Shown: positions 11,825 through 24,105, numbered from the stretch's first letter. The stretch is 64,000 nt of DNA from Prostheceraeus crozeri (GCA_907163375.1 CAJQUW010007067.1:1-64000), one strand, 5' to 3'. Translations and numbers: made by a program. The notes: a model not told the origin generated them from the letters alone.

Positions 11825-12276
11825 CACTAGGTGACATGCCACGCTCAATCACGTGTAATTACACATGACCCCACACATCCGTGGCTATGCGGGATATTGC
11901 TGCAATATCTGTTATATAAGTTAGTATGGGTGGCAGTCCTGTTATATAGACTTTGCGTCTCATGTGTCTGCATGTATCAGAGGCTAAACAATGTGATAGG
12001 ACCTCAATTTCATGCTCAGGGAAGACGGAACATGCTTAGCGGTTCATCCGTGGTTCAAGCGGCAGCTCAGACAGCTGTAGACGACGCGCAAACTATAAAC
12101 GCTCGCCCGCGCGTATTCATAAACATTCCACATGTTTTAACAACATCAGATCAAGTGATTTCTGACTCTTTGTGCAGCGCAAATGTACGCGGGTAGAAGA
12201 ATAGAATATCCTTAACCACGGATGTTTGGGGTGTTCCGTAATTACGCGTGAATCACGCGTGGCATGTCACCTAGTG
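11825..12276. mobile_element. MITE with CACTAGGTGACATGCCACGC terminal repeats
   Basis: The left end CACTAGGTGACATGCCACGC is found inverted at the right end (about 12257-12276). Further inside, ATCACGYGTAATTAC is also repeated inversely. A TA dinucleotide flanks both ends (11823-11824 and 12277-12278), the signature of Tc1/mariner-type insertion. It is about 452 bp. The 121-codon open frame that spans it includes the terminal repeat and is not a gene. Confidence 0.8.
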
Positions 12277-12440
12277 TATGAACATCGGTCCATTTAGAAA
12301 GTACAAAGTGGTCTATATAGTGCCTTTCAGGATAAAGTGATTTATAAATTTATGGGCCGGTTAAATGGTCCGAATATTTTCTACTTACCTTCAGATGTCT
12401 TCCCATACCGTACTAACCCCATACTTTATTTTACCAATTA

Positions 12441-12701
12441 CACTGTAAACTGTACACCGTTAAAAACAGCTAAAATAACCATTAAACTTCACAGAAAGGC
12501 TTCACAGAAAATATCCGTAAAGATCTGTTGAAATCATGACGTCACAACGTGATGAGTGATGACGTAACAGTTAAAATCCGTTCATATGAGAGAAAACAAG
12601 CGTCTGTTTTTACGCATATTAACAGTTCAGACTGTAAAAAACCGTGAAACAAATGTTAGCTGTTTATTTTAACGGATATTTAAGGTTTGCAGTTTGAAGT
12701 G
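12441..12701. mobile_element. MITE, CACTGTAAACTGTACACC-type ends
   Basis: The left end CACTGTAAACTGTACACC pairs with the inverted right end CACTTCAAACTGCAAACC, with about three in four bases matching. Internal sequence continues partly palindromic (ACAGCTAAAATAA against TTATTTTAAC-type words). TA flanks both ends. No coding capacity. It is about 261 bp and older than the 11825-12276 element, judging by TIR divergence. Confidence 0.6.
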
Positions 12702-15700
12702 TAGACAGTTTGTCCTCGGTTGATTTGTCAATTTATATAAAATGTTTTGCAAAATGCCTGCAACTAAAATTACTGATGACAATATTAACTGTTTTTTTTC
12801 TACAGATTTTTCCAGTTCTAATGATTATTTGATAATTATGTACTTCATCCAGAATAAAATGAGCTTTAGATGACTTTGTCTGTCATTTCAATTTTCAAAG
12901 GAGGCATTTTGTCATCTGTGAAATATGCTCACAACACTGCTTATAAGTTCATCGGACCATTTTCTCCTTTGTCCTTCAAATACGCACCCATCCAGAAAAC
13001 GGACTGCATTTATTACTGCGAACCTTCATTAGTGCCATTTAAATGCGGACCTTATCCAGATTTTAAAAGGAAGTGCATCTTTCATGTAATTTTTCTTTGC
13101 ATTACTCTATAATTAGTTATTTTCTTGTCATATCTGGACAAATCATTTACGAAGAATGTGCAATACAGGAAATGTGTCGGATAAATTTCGGACCTTTCTT
13201 ATACGGACCCTTAATGTGGATCACTTTGCCTAACAGTGAATCCCAAGGAAGGTAAATTAAAATTGAGCTTATCTGTTTGCAAATCGCAAAAGTCCATCTA
13301 TCTGTCAAAAAAAGCAAACTGCTTTTCGATATTTTCTAACATTGACAAGCAAAAATTTGACCCACATGGGAAAAATGGACAGAACAAATCTTCCACTACT
13401 ACAGAATCAGTGGCAAATATGCCTCTCAAATATGTTCAATCTTTATCTCTGAACAAATACCGGAACAACATGCAAGTTCTATACATACAAAAATAGATAA
13501 GTGAGTACATAAGAATTCACATTTCTTGTCTACAATTATATATCTAAGAAAATAAGTCTGATTACAATCACAACAGAAATTGTACAAACGTGTAAATAGG
13601 ATGTCAATGTGAAGATGTTCTACATTTTCCATGACCCGAATCGTGTGAAGAAATAGCAAAAAATACGCGGGACAGATGACGATGACTTTAAGGTTCAATT
13701 TTAAGAAGTAATTTAAGGGATAAGTATTTTTTATCCCACTCGTGGTTGGTCAGATCACGAGATCGGTTGATATCCTCTAGTTGAAATGTTAACAGTCGTC
13801 TTTCCTCTCAACTACTTTCACTTGCGATTTTGAAGTCACTATCACCAGATCGCAGTTACCACTGGGTGCACCACGTACTTCTCAGTACTGCGACGGAAGC
13901 GGTCGATTTCTAGTGGAAACATAAGCGAACCTCATTCATATCGCTTCCAACGCCATCAATGTTTAATAACAATATATATATATATATATATAGGCCTATG
14001 TAAAAATGAACTGCCATTGCCATCAGTCATTGTTCTTTTATCCAGTGAATCAAAGCTTTCCAATCTTTGCATTTCCGATGTTCTGGATATCTAGGATGCA
14101 AATATAATAATGTCTTAGTCTTGCTGCATACGATGAGAGCATACGATGATAATGGAGTGGTCAAGCAAATTAAGAGGGAATGGATGGGAGAGAGAGAGAG
14201 TGAAAAATCAATTGCTACTCAGTAATCAATTGCTTTCATACTTTAAGCGTGTTGGAAGTAAGAACGTAATGAAAAGTAGTAGGCTACGATTCCACGGGAA
14301 ATCGACCGAATCCACCGCTGCCACGTCCGCTTCCGCATCCATTATGTAAAACTAATTCGATTTAGTTGCAATAAATGTCGGTATTTCATTCGACGATTAC
14401 GCCAGAATTTCAATGTTGCCTGTGAGCAGCGACATAAAATCAAGTCGAATAATGGGTCGCTTTGATGTGAGTTGAGACGTGATGACACGCAAGATGATAC
14501 CGCTTGATGTGAGGCTATCACTTTGAATTGAACTACATTATCTATATTCACGCAGCATTATGTACCTTGAATAGCTGAGCAAATCTGACTTCTCTTTTAT
14601 TCTGCTCCACATAAACCTTTGAATTTTGCCTCTATCAAGTTACAAATTTATGAATGTCCAATAATTAGTGCGAAATGTTTCGGAAAACAAAATAACACAT
14701 TAACTCCTTCATACATGCGTCGGGTCGATGAAAAAATGTTTTACAAGTACGAGGACATCAAAAATGAGACATTGTACAATATTCTCCACGTTCAGTTTCA
14801 TTACAAACTGAGAATAATACAATCAATGTTTCAAATGTTTATCTGGCGAATTTGAAAACATTTAACACTATTCATAACCACGAAAGTTAAAGAATCTCAA
14901 TTAAACATTTTTTACAAATCTTTGCTTTAGTTGTCAGAATATTAGAACTTTTGGGAGCAATCATCAATCAACTGCAATCGGAATGAAAAGCAATATTTTG
15001 ACAATGTCACGCAACATCCATCACATTTAATTTCTTTATGACTTCCTTTTCGAAAAGTCGTGAGAAATCATTCAAATTGAAATGTATAACTCAAACTGTG
15101 ATTGTCCGATAACCAAACAGTATTCTGATATATTCAAACACTTTTAGCTCACATTTCGTTCGTGATTTTGTTTTATTTTACAAATTAGAAGGGTATAGGT
15201 CGATTTTTACTAAGGTGCGGTGATTTTGGAATTCCACTTCTCAATTTTCTCTGCATTCAGAGCATTCAATTATTCACGAAAGGCAAATACATCTTTTGTA
15301 CGGCTGGAAATGTGATCAGTATCTAACATGATAAGCCTGGCCACTTAGCAAACTACTGACATACCCTACTATGAAAATATGCTTGTCGAACCGGCTCATT
15401 CAGTCCTTAGAGTTGGTAATATGGACGGAACGCTTCAGTGAATATGACGTATACGTTTATCTCGGCAATTCCACGAAAAGGGAGACATGGATCGGAAGAA
15501 ACTTGCTAAAAATGAATGAAAAGACACTTACTACAATAGTCTAAAGGACACTAAACCTAACTACACATGCACTTTGAAAACATAGCAAAGAAGTCAATAT
15601 CAAGTATGTACATTTGTTTATTGATATTTATATTAATAGTTTTTGCATAATAATTAATAGTAAACATTTTGTTAACTCAGGAAGCTTCAAAATTCATAAC

Positions 15701-16828
15701 TCGATGTTTTTCAATATTCAAAAGAAATTTCTTTTTATTAAGGAACGTAACTCTGTATTTTATAAGCCATTTGAATATTGAATCCCTTTGCGATAGGTTA
15801 TTATGAATTGCTGATTTGATTATCGTGTCCTTCTTTTATCGATGTCTTCATGATTTTCATGACTTGCTTCGCTCGTAAACGAAAATCAGAGCGACCTTGC
15901 ACAATTTTGCAGCTTTTTGACAAAAGTTTACTAGCCAGGCAAGCAATGTATAGTCGCTTAGTCACAAGAAGTGAGAATAATACCTTGATGTCAAGTTTCT
16001 GATTGAATAGTGACTGTAGTATGTCAAAGTTGTGAAGTAGAAACTTCTTATTGTTCAATGGCATCTGAAAAATGAATACCATCCTTACAAAAGTGAGCTC
16101 TCAAGACCTTTTGAGTATCAAGAGTTGCGTCTTCGGTTTTGAAAACTTTTCTTGACTTCTTGCACTGTCGACAACATCAATTATCTTGTCTCTATATTAC
16201 TTCTAATGACACAAATGGTTTCTCTTTTGAATGGAACCATTAATCGGTAGAATTATCTATGCTTCAGCTTAGTTTGGGCCGTAATGGAATTAATCACGGT
16301 AAATAACCGAGTGGTTTAAGCTTCATAAGATCTCCCAACAAACATGGAAGTAAAGCTAAGTTCTGAATTCTTACAAGCGCTAGCGGCTTGTTTTCAATTC
16401 GGCATCGCATTTGGGCCGGCGAGCATATCCTTGTCTTTCATACACATGGAAGTTTAGCTCTGAGGTAATTTTGAAGATATCTGCACAGTGCACACATAGG
16501 CTACATGTGTATAAATTAGCTGTCATTGTACATAGCGTCGTGCGCCCGAATATGTGAAGCTTGAAGAAATTTAAATGGCCGTCGACATCACTGACTAGAA
16601 AGGGATATGCATCAGCACGTTCGAAGCGATTTCCATATACTAGTGTCCAGCTGTTCGATATCTAAATGAGCAGAGTGCACAACTGTCCGCTGTCTGCAGT
16701 TCCACAATGCGAAGAATATCACATGTAGGCTATGTGTCAAATAAACATTGACTTAACTTTGATTAGTTGATTAAATTCACCGCACCCTAACGGATCGTGG
16801 AATGATACTAGTCTTCAACTATTTGAAA
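12702..16828. other. Long stretch without a supported gene
   Basis: About 4 kb downstream of the receptor exon on its strand. It holds the right half of the GGTCCG cluster, a (TA)n run at 13972-13992 and scattered open frames of up to 93 codons without motifs. A 3' UTR of the receptor may occupy its right edge, but I saw no clear AATAAA on the minus strand close to the stop. Confidence 0.5.
13972..13992. repeat. (TA)n microsatellite
   Basis: About ten TA units. Confidence 0.9.
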
Positions 16829-17684
16829 TCATGTAGTTCTGAACACAGTGCTATATGAATGTTCACGGTTTCTGGTGATCATAGACCGTCTCGTGTTTAC
16901 TCCTGGCAAGGCAACCGTTTGAGTGGTATCCATACATTGATCTCGTGAACCATTTCGACCGCAACAACACAGAAGAGCTGCTTTAAACTTACTTCTAAAC
17001 CTATAAGAGAATACGCTATATAGAATAGGGTTCGCTGCAGAGTTCGCATAAGCCATCATAATTGCAGCGACACGAAAAACTGCACTCTGCACAAACGGCT
17101 TGCTATTTACTGTGTTATACAGAAGTGGTACCGCCATCGGTGAAAAACAGATGAAATAAACTAAGAGACAAGCGATTAACATCTTCACAACTTGTTTCCT
17201 TGCCTCGATAGCTCGATCCTGAGCAGATTTGGAAATACCGTTTCTTTTCTCCGAGCCTTTTGTGATGTCGGTCTTGCCACTGTTTTGGTCGGTGTGACTG
17301 CTTAGGGCTCTCATACTGTGCGCCTCCGTGTTTGTTCGTTTTGATCTCTGATCTCCTGACGTATTTCTAAGTTGTCTTCGCGAAAAAAACAAAGTTCTGG
17401 CAATCTGAATGTAAAGTACAATCTGCAGAGTCATTGGTGCCAAATAGCACATGATATATTGAAAATAGTGGTATATAAGCCATCCTCGCATATGGTCATC
17501 GCGTGAAGTAACGGCGAATATTTTGACGCAGACTTCTTGACCGTGCATGCAGACAGTTCTGAGAAATATCAACTCGGGTATTCCGAAAACCATCGCTGCG
17601 ATCCAAATAATGACGATAACAATGACAGTACGTGTCCGACGACACCAAATATGGGCTCTCATCGCATGGACGATGGCAATATAT
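16829..17684 (-). CDS. Class A (rhodopsin-type) G-protein-coupled receptor, 3' coding exon (TM4 to C-tail)
   Basis: The exon encodes about 285 residues of a seven-transmembrane receptor at the plasma membrane, probably for a peptide ligand. After the acceptor it reads YIAIVHAMRAH, the second half of the DRY/ERY region and ICL2. TM4 follows with its tryptophan (IIWIAAMVFG), then a second extracellular loop with two cysteines, TM5 with its proline (YLAPM) and a long basic, Ser/Thr-rich ICL3. TM6 reads YFICFSPM, with Phe where FxxCWxP usually has Trp. TM7 carries NPILY, followed by a basic helix 8 and a CCC cluster suited to palmitoylation. The frame is intact to a TGA at 16829-16831. The first base completes an Arg codon split by the intron. 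Motifs recall the TRH/ETH/neuromedin-U receptor group, but this is from memory. TM1-3 were not found, so the gene is partial here. Confidence 0.88.
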
Positions 17685-17700
17685 CTGTAAAGATAGAAAA
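17685..17700 (-). other. 3' splice acceptor of the receptor exon
   Basis: On the minus strand the bases just before the exon read TTTTCTATCTTTACAG, a short pyrimidine tract ending in AG. Splicing here puts the arginine/tyrosine of the DRY motif across the junction in a phase that keeps the downstream frame open. A transposon end lies at 17710, leaving only about 25 bp of native intron before the exon. Confidence 0.8.
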
Positions 17701-17709
17701 CAATATGTA

Positions 17710-18742
17710 CACTGTAAATCGCTGGAAACGAAAATTACATACAAACATATATCAAAATCACATACAATTTGAAACTAGCATTAGATATCAGATTCTCGTA
17801 TGTTTACAGAAATCTGGTATGTTTTTCATGCAAAATCTCACTTTCTTTCGTATGTGATTGATATGTAGCGATAAGAACTATTCTATCAGTGACTGGCTGT
17901 TTTAAAATGAAACACGAGTTGTTGGTATGTTTTATATACGGGACCCGATGCAAATTCAACGTCATTCGTACGTCTCTCGTATGTACAGCTCTACGTCACA
18001 TATCAATATATATATATATATATATATATATTACATACTGCTGTCAAATAACTTTTTTCAGTGAAACCAGGCGTGAATATTTCTTTGTGATAGTGTGGTA
18101 TTTAACTAAGTAAGATTTACTGTGAATTTTATGCTCTACGAGTATGTCGTCGTTGCTATTTGTCTAGTAACATTAACAGGACGCTTGGTTAGCTCTACTT
18201 TATGAACCAAGTTGATTGACATCATTTCATTCAAACGATTTTAGTCGTGGAATCATGTTGACTTATAAGTCATAATATCACAAGCACAAAGATTTTTGAT
18301 TTCATGAATTATAATGAAATATGAAATATTATGTGTTTTCATTTCGGATTGATAATATGCTTAATTTCAAAATTACATAATGCATAAACGTTGATGGTTG
18401 AATACTTATTGATTATTCATGAAATGCCTTAGACTCACATGTATTAAAATTGAATTCAGTATTGAAAGTATGACTCTTGAATGTCATTATCGCACTACTT
18501 ACAAAACAGTAGTAAGTCCATGGAACATTAGTGTGATCTTTATTGATAAAAGGCCTTAAATCAACATATTTTAGACATAAATGATGCTTTCCTTTAACAT
18601 TGTGCTGGTATGGCTTTAGCATGTAGAGCATACTACACTTGAAATAACACACGAAAAGCATGGAAATAGATACAGAAATATACCAAAGAAATATTTTGGT
18701 ATGCATCCTTCGCATGTGATTGGCATTGAGCGATTTACAGTG
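17710..18742. mobile_element. TA-flanked element (CACTGTAAATCGCT family), long copy, in the receptor intron
   Basis: Both ends carry CACTGTAAATCGCT as an inverted repeat of about 14 bp, with TA on each side (17708-17709 and 18743-18744), which is typical of Tc1/mariner-type MITEs. It is about 1033 bp and has no transposase. It includes a (TA)n run at 18005-18031. A 372-bp copy lacking the middle is at 25304-25675. A copy at 28163-28860 is in inverted orientation and matches the right two-thirds of this one. The open frames it contains are not conserved among the copies. Confidence 0.85.
18005..18031. repeat. (TA)n microsatellite
   Basis: An uninterrupted TA run inside the long MITE copy. It is absent at the corresponding place in the 28.2 kb copy. 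Confidence 0.9.
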
Positions 18743-18744
18743 TA

Positions 18745-21700
18745 TTGGAATTAAGAACATTTTGTTGGAGTGAATCAGTGAAAGGCCGATATTGCATGAC
18801 GATGAATGAAAGACAAGGCAACTGCTTTATGGCAGAAAAGAAATTCTTCCGCGAGGCCTTTCGACAGCAGAAAGAAAGTGAGTACGATTCACAGTCGAAA
18901 GTCAATTAGTCAATGGCAATGCCAGTGTCATCACTGGCTGCTTTTGCATCTCGAGGCGAGAAATGTCAGACACCGTCCTCAAGAGCAGTCAGTGATGACA
19001 CGCGTGAAGTGCACTCACTCTCCTTTACTCTGTGTTTAAGCGCCTTACCATTCTGTTTCTGCACATGCGGTGCATCGATTAAGCTCTTGAGCCCCGATGA
19101 CATGCGGTGTACGTCATGCGGGCACCTGCGAAAGTGTTCGACTACCAGCTGACAACACTAGCCACATGACGCGCACTGCAAGTCATCGATGCATTATGTT
19201 CCCATTCTACACTCAGCATAAGGTGAGTTGTAGTTATGAACGAGCTTCGGGCTCAAAAGGTTGACGATAGTCGTCAAAGGCCTCGTGAAATAGTTAATTC
19301 CATATGATGAAGCAGTTGTTTTGTCTTTCATTCATTGCCAATAAGAGCATTTGACGACTCTGAAGAGCGAGAGAGTGATTATGGGCATGCGACAATCCTA
19401 ATAAGACCGGGTCAAATCTCAGAAAGAATGATGATCTTTAGCGTATTTTAAACATTCTTTCATGTTTAATTTTAATGTTTTAATTGTTGATTCAAATAAT
19501 TAATAGCTACATGCTTCATGACTATACGCAAACGAAAATTTGATGCCATGTAATGCACGTTGTTCTAGCAACATGACGATTCTAGGTATAGCATTCACAT
19601 TTTAATAACGAAATTGAAAATGTAGGCATAGAGCATTGATTCATTTTAACTTTCGAAAACAAGTAGCAGAGTATACATGCATGGATGGAAGAGCATCATA
19701 GGTGCCTTTTTTTAAATTGCTATTAATAGAATCAAGATAAACAAGTTGGTCAAAACCTCCACTGGAAAGCAAAAACACTAAATTTATTGCACAAGATGTA
19801 TGTTGAGCCTGTTGAGCACCAAGTCACTACCGAGCTAGTTAGTAGTGTTGACAGCGCCAATGTCAAAACATCAGTGCATATGACGCACCATTGTTCACAA
19901 CTTGATCTCGAGTAGGCCACATGGACAATAACATTTCGAGCATGGTCTGACGCTCAATGTATACCAATAAACTTGCATTAAAATCAAACTTGGTCAAACT
20001 TGATTTAAATAGTTTTCCACATTCATAATCGTCTGAGATGTATTATAATTAATTTTTTCATGCTTCTATTACTTTTCAACTAATTGCGCCATTGGTTTAA
20101 GAAAGAAAGAAGTAAATGAATAAAAGAAAGAATGCGGTATAAGTTGGCATTTGCGCCTAGCGAAATGAGGACACACTATCGATCGACAAAAGTTCAGTTT
20201 TCCATATTTCAATTTGTTCAGCTTGTTCAGATACGGTCATATTCCAGTTATCAATCTCATAGAGGCGTGAAGAATATACTAGGAATATGTATGCTCGATA
20301 TAATCAAACATAAATGATTCTTTTCATTAGGCGCCATAAAAAATATTCATGCTTTTGTTAATTAACAAAGAATAATTAAAGAAAGTGACACATTTTTGGA
20401 ATGGAATATTATTGCTACTATCAGCAAAAATTCGTTCAAATGATTAGGTAGAGAAAGATAAACTAGCGCTACAGAAGTTTTTTCTGCCTTCGATGCAACT
20501 CAGCAAACAAGAACAATGCACTGAGCGACCAGAGGCAATATTTCAAGAGACGGAATTCGCAGCGCATGGGAAATTTAAATGACATTTGTTTCATAGATCA
20601 GAGCGGAATCAATGGACAGAATAGTTTTTCTCTTCCTTCGTAAATGGAACGCAAAGTACATCACAGTATCAGTATTAGGAATGAGTTTTTTCTGCTTCGC
20701 TTTCTTAAGACGTCTGAATAGTTCACATAAATACAATGCTAAGGAAAGGTTGCCAATGCCAGAGTGTGAATAAGTTGGCCTGGTAGTAATCAGAACCATA
20801 GAAATCTTACTTTTCCCGCTATTTCAGATGATGGGACTCATAGAAAAGAACAAGACCATAAAAATCTACTTCTGTGGGATGACAAGAATGGACAATAATT
20901 ATTTTCTGATGATAATTTCAGGTAAACACAATAATAGTGTTCAGGATACATCAGTGTTTTATCCAGCACTGTTTTTTTTGGTGGGAGGGACTTTCCCCCT
21001 AAATGTCAGAATTCCCCCTATGATGGAAGACATAAAAGCTAAAATGAGATTTTATAGTACAATGGCTATTTTTCTACATTATGTAAAAGTGCTAAGGAAT
21101 TCAGGGAAAGTGTATATACGCACATGTGAATGTAATTAATGATGTAGTGTAATGATAATGATGATTAATTGATGTGAATTATAGTGACGATCAAATAAAT
21201 AATTTTCAGACAATAAAGTAATCAATAATCTGTAACAAGTGATTAGTTAGAAGTCACAATTCAAAAACATTTCTATCGTCTCGAAATGACAGGCCTAAAA
21301 TAGGCGTACTTATATAGGCATGTTTTTGAAGTGTTCATGAGCAGATCAGATCAGTGACATGTCATATGTAGAGGCCCATTTATATTGTACATAAGGAATT
21401 ACAATTTCTCATTGCCTGATGAGATGCATGAACTTTCAGAACCCCCTTAAGCAAAATTCCCCCTGAACCACTAGGAGTGGATGAAACACTGGGATACACA
21501 CAGTTAGCGTTCAAGGATATACACAACAATAGTCCTTCATGCATTCCTGTGACAGAAGAATTTGATGCGGTGAAAGGCAGCCAAGCTTGTAGACAAGGAA
21601 TCGATTTTTTCAGAAAAATTGATGAAGGAATTCTTAAGTGGATTAACTTTATAACCCTTTATCTTGAAAGCGTTGAAAATACCGTTAGCTGGGTGCCAGG

Positions 21701-22150
21701 CTAATGCACTAGAAGAAATTCTAGCAAATCAGATTAGTTGGGCTGCAAAGATTATTTCAAACCAGTATTGTAGCAATTTTAGGAATTACAATCTTCTTGA
21801 GCCGTCAAAAAGGAAAGTCCGGTCGGGGATCGATCTCATAGTCATATTCCAATAAGGCACCGCATAACATAACAATAACCATTGAACAATAACATGAACT
21901 ATACCTTTTTTTGAAAAGTAATATACCATACGATATAAATAATTTAAATTTTTAGAAATTATAGCGTTTCCTGAGGAAAAAGAAAAGCAGCGCTCGAATG
22001 AGACGACACTAAAGCTCAGAAAGATATCGAACATGATATTTTGAGGAACTGGTAGGCACAAGAATTCTTTCTTTCCATCTTGCGCATCGTGCTCTTCGGA
22101 ACTTTGACTTAGCGCCTCCTTTTACATCTTTTTTATCATTCTCTTTATAT
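18745..22150. other. Stretch without a supported gene
   Basis: This is upstream of the receptor exon on its strand, so it could be intron or 5' flank, but I found no minus-strand frame with TM1-3 features. Open frames of 60-103 codons on the plus strand lack motifs. Confidence 0.45.
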
Positions 22151-22329
22151 TATTGGGGGGTAATTGGTTGGACGTCCACGAGTCCTTACGGTCTAGGTTG
22201 TTTGCGACCCCCTTTTTGGACTACCTGCCTGGTGGCGCTCGTAGGTCGTACCCCCTGGATACTACGAACTCAACTTGCAAGCAGTAGTAACTAACACAAC
22301 CATGGTATCCCGCGCATTGGAACATCTCT

Positions 22330-22740
22330 GATGGGACGGAGAAGGCTACTCCTGTAAACCGGGGTGGATCAGGCTCGCTCAGTCTTGAGACTTACTGATC
22401 TATGGGTCCAATCCCTATTGTTAATTGGTTGGCGGCAGGAAGGGCATCCGGCTGTAAAATCTGGCCAAATATTATTTGAAATGTTTTCCTCAATAATCTC
22501 GAATGAGGCTAGAGCGTCCCCTGCAAGTGACGCGTCCCATTCTCGCCCGGTGGATCGAAAAATGGACGAGGGCTACCATGTAAGGACCCGCGCACGTGGC
22601 TAAAGAACCAAGTGAGTTTTCTGAAAGTAACTGCATGGAATGTTGGCACAATGACAGCTAGATCTATGGAAGTGGCTGATGTCTTGAGGAGGAGAAAGGT
22701 GGACATTGCCTAGGCCGCCCCCTTCACTGGACAAGACCTT
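22330..22740 (+). pseudogene. RTE-like LINE 5' fragment (start of the endonuclease domain)
   Basis: The stretch holds the word GGCAGGAAGGGCATCCGGCT, common in the 5' region of RTE-type retrotransposons. About 22624-22713 then translates to KVTAWNVGTM, followed by VADVLRRRKVDIA, the first strand and helix of the AP-endonuclease domain. A stop codon and unrelated sequence follow at once, so catalytic residues further along are missing. The fragment is GC-richer than its surroundings. Only the 5' end survives, the reverse of normal LINE truncation, so a later deletion is likely. An 8-bp-TSD element begins 40 bp downstream. Confidence 0.75.
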
Positions 22741-22779
22741 TCAAGGTGAGCTGAGCTTATATGTTTTATGAGCTGGCGC

Positions 22780-23220
22780 CATAGAGTAGGGATATATATA
22801 GGTAGAGTGTCGACTCAAAAAGTATCTGTATACAGTGAAAATTTTTTTTGAAAACCATTTACATCTTTCAAAGTTAAATGAAATCATTGTCTTTCATTAT
22901 GTGATTTTCTGTCAGTTGCAGGTGGCCTGTGATATGATCACGCTGAAGAAAATACTCCTGAGGTTGAGCATGAAATTAATAGGAACCCATCGAATTGCTA
23001 ATTTAGCAAACATTAAATCTCCAAGGCAGTCATGAGAATCTGTGAAATACCATAATTCCTTCTGCATTACAATCATGATCACTCAATTCTGTTGTAATTT
23101 CTGCAAAACTACAAAAATTTCCATATCTCACATTTAATGAAAAAGACCACCTGTATCTTCCTTGAGTTCATTTAATAAAATCGAAAGTGTATACACTCTA
23201 CCTAATATACCGACTCTATG
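22780..23220. mobile_element. Non-autonomous DNA transposon, 8-bp TSD family, copy 2
   Basis: It starts CATAGAGTAGGGATATATAT and ends with the inverse, ACCTAATATACCGACTCTATG. Flanks GCTGGCGC (22772-22779) and GCTTGTGC (23221-23228) agree at six of eight positions, a mutated target duplication. This is the shortest copy (441 bp), missing internal sequence present in the 31.7 kb copy. No coding capacity. Confidence 0.8.
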
Positions 23221-23943
23221 GCTTGTGCGACTAATCATAACACAAACAGATGCTGGTTTCTTAAAAAAGGCTATTAGCCACGTCTGTTTATCTTTGAATA
23301 AATGCTAATAATTATTGTTGCCGCAAGTACAGAGAATTTTTAAGTTCTAGTTCAGAGAAAATTTAGTGAAGAAATATAAGAAATTGCATAATTGAAAGAA
23401 TTCTAAAATAAAATGGATAATCATCAATGCTGCAGATAATGTCATGTCTGCTTATTTGCATCTCAGATCCCTCATGCAGAAATCAAATGCTATGTTTTAA
23501 CAGGGTTTGGTGTCTTTATTCTCAGCCGCCAATCGCTCATGTGGAGGATTCGAAATCAACACATGCGTGATAAAAATGGAGAATTAGCTTCCTTTTATAT
23601 TAATCAATCGAATCGTCACGTACTGATCACGCGTTATGCACAAAATTGAAATGATTGAGATGTTAATTGCTTTCCTGTGATATCAAAACTAATAGATGGC
23701 TAATTATCACAAAAAACAGCACTTTGAAAGTTTTTCAATAAAAGTGCAGCTAGATCAACTAGAACATTGCCCATTTGTTGCAACCAATGATTTATAATCC
23801 AAGGATATTCAATTATTTAGATTTATCTTCAAAATTTTCTTCAAACAATGCTGTTTGAATGTGCAAATTGCTGATTGAATTGATCAATAACCAATTTGTA
23901 TATGAGAATATAATTAATACTTTTTATTTACTCTTTCACTTAT

Positions 23944-24105
23944 GGAGAGAGAGCGAGAGCGAGAGGGAGAGAGAAAGAGAGGGAGGGAGAGAGAGACAGA
24001 GGGAAAGAGAGAGAGATACAGAGGGAGAGAGAGAGAGAAGAGAGAGAGAAAGAGGGAGAGAGAGAGAGAAAGAAAGAGACAGAGAAGGAAAGAGAGAGAG
24101 AGATT
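23944..24105 (+). repeat. Imperfect (GA)n tract
   Basis: About 160 bp of purine-only sequence, GA interrupted by GGGA, AAGA and ACA. Homopurine tracts of this length can form triplex DNA. Confidence 0.9.

Larger units (their letters stand above)
11764..13210. repeat. Cluster of GGTCCG motifs, plus-oriented then minus-oriented
   Basis: GGTCCG occurs on the plus strand near 11764, 11800 and 12366, and on the minus strand (CGGACC) near 12953, 13043, 13189 and 13204. Several share the context TGGTCCGNATTTA. A related CGGTCCATTTAG is at about 12284. The orientation switches near 12.7 kb, as in an old, very degraded inverted arrangement. Two MITEs are inserted within it. Function unknown. Confidence 0.45.

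Noticed and set aside
11831..12196. 121-codon plus-strand frame with a hydrophobic stretch
   Set aside because: It begins inside the terminal inverted repeat of the 11825-12276 MITE and ends within the element.
18413..18760. 115-codon minus-strand frame
   Set aside because: It lies in a non-coding MITE and crosses its terminal repeat; the homologous copy at 28.2 kb does not keep the frame.
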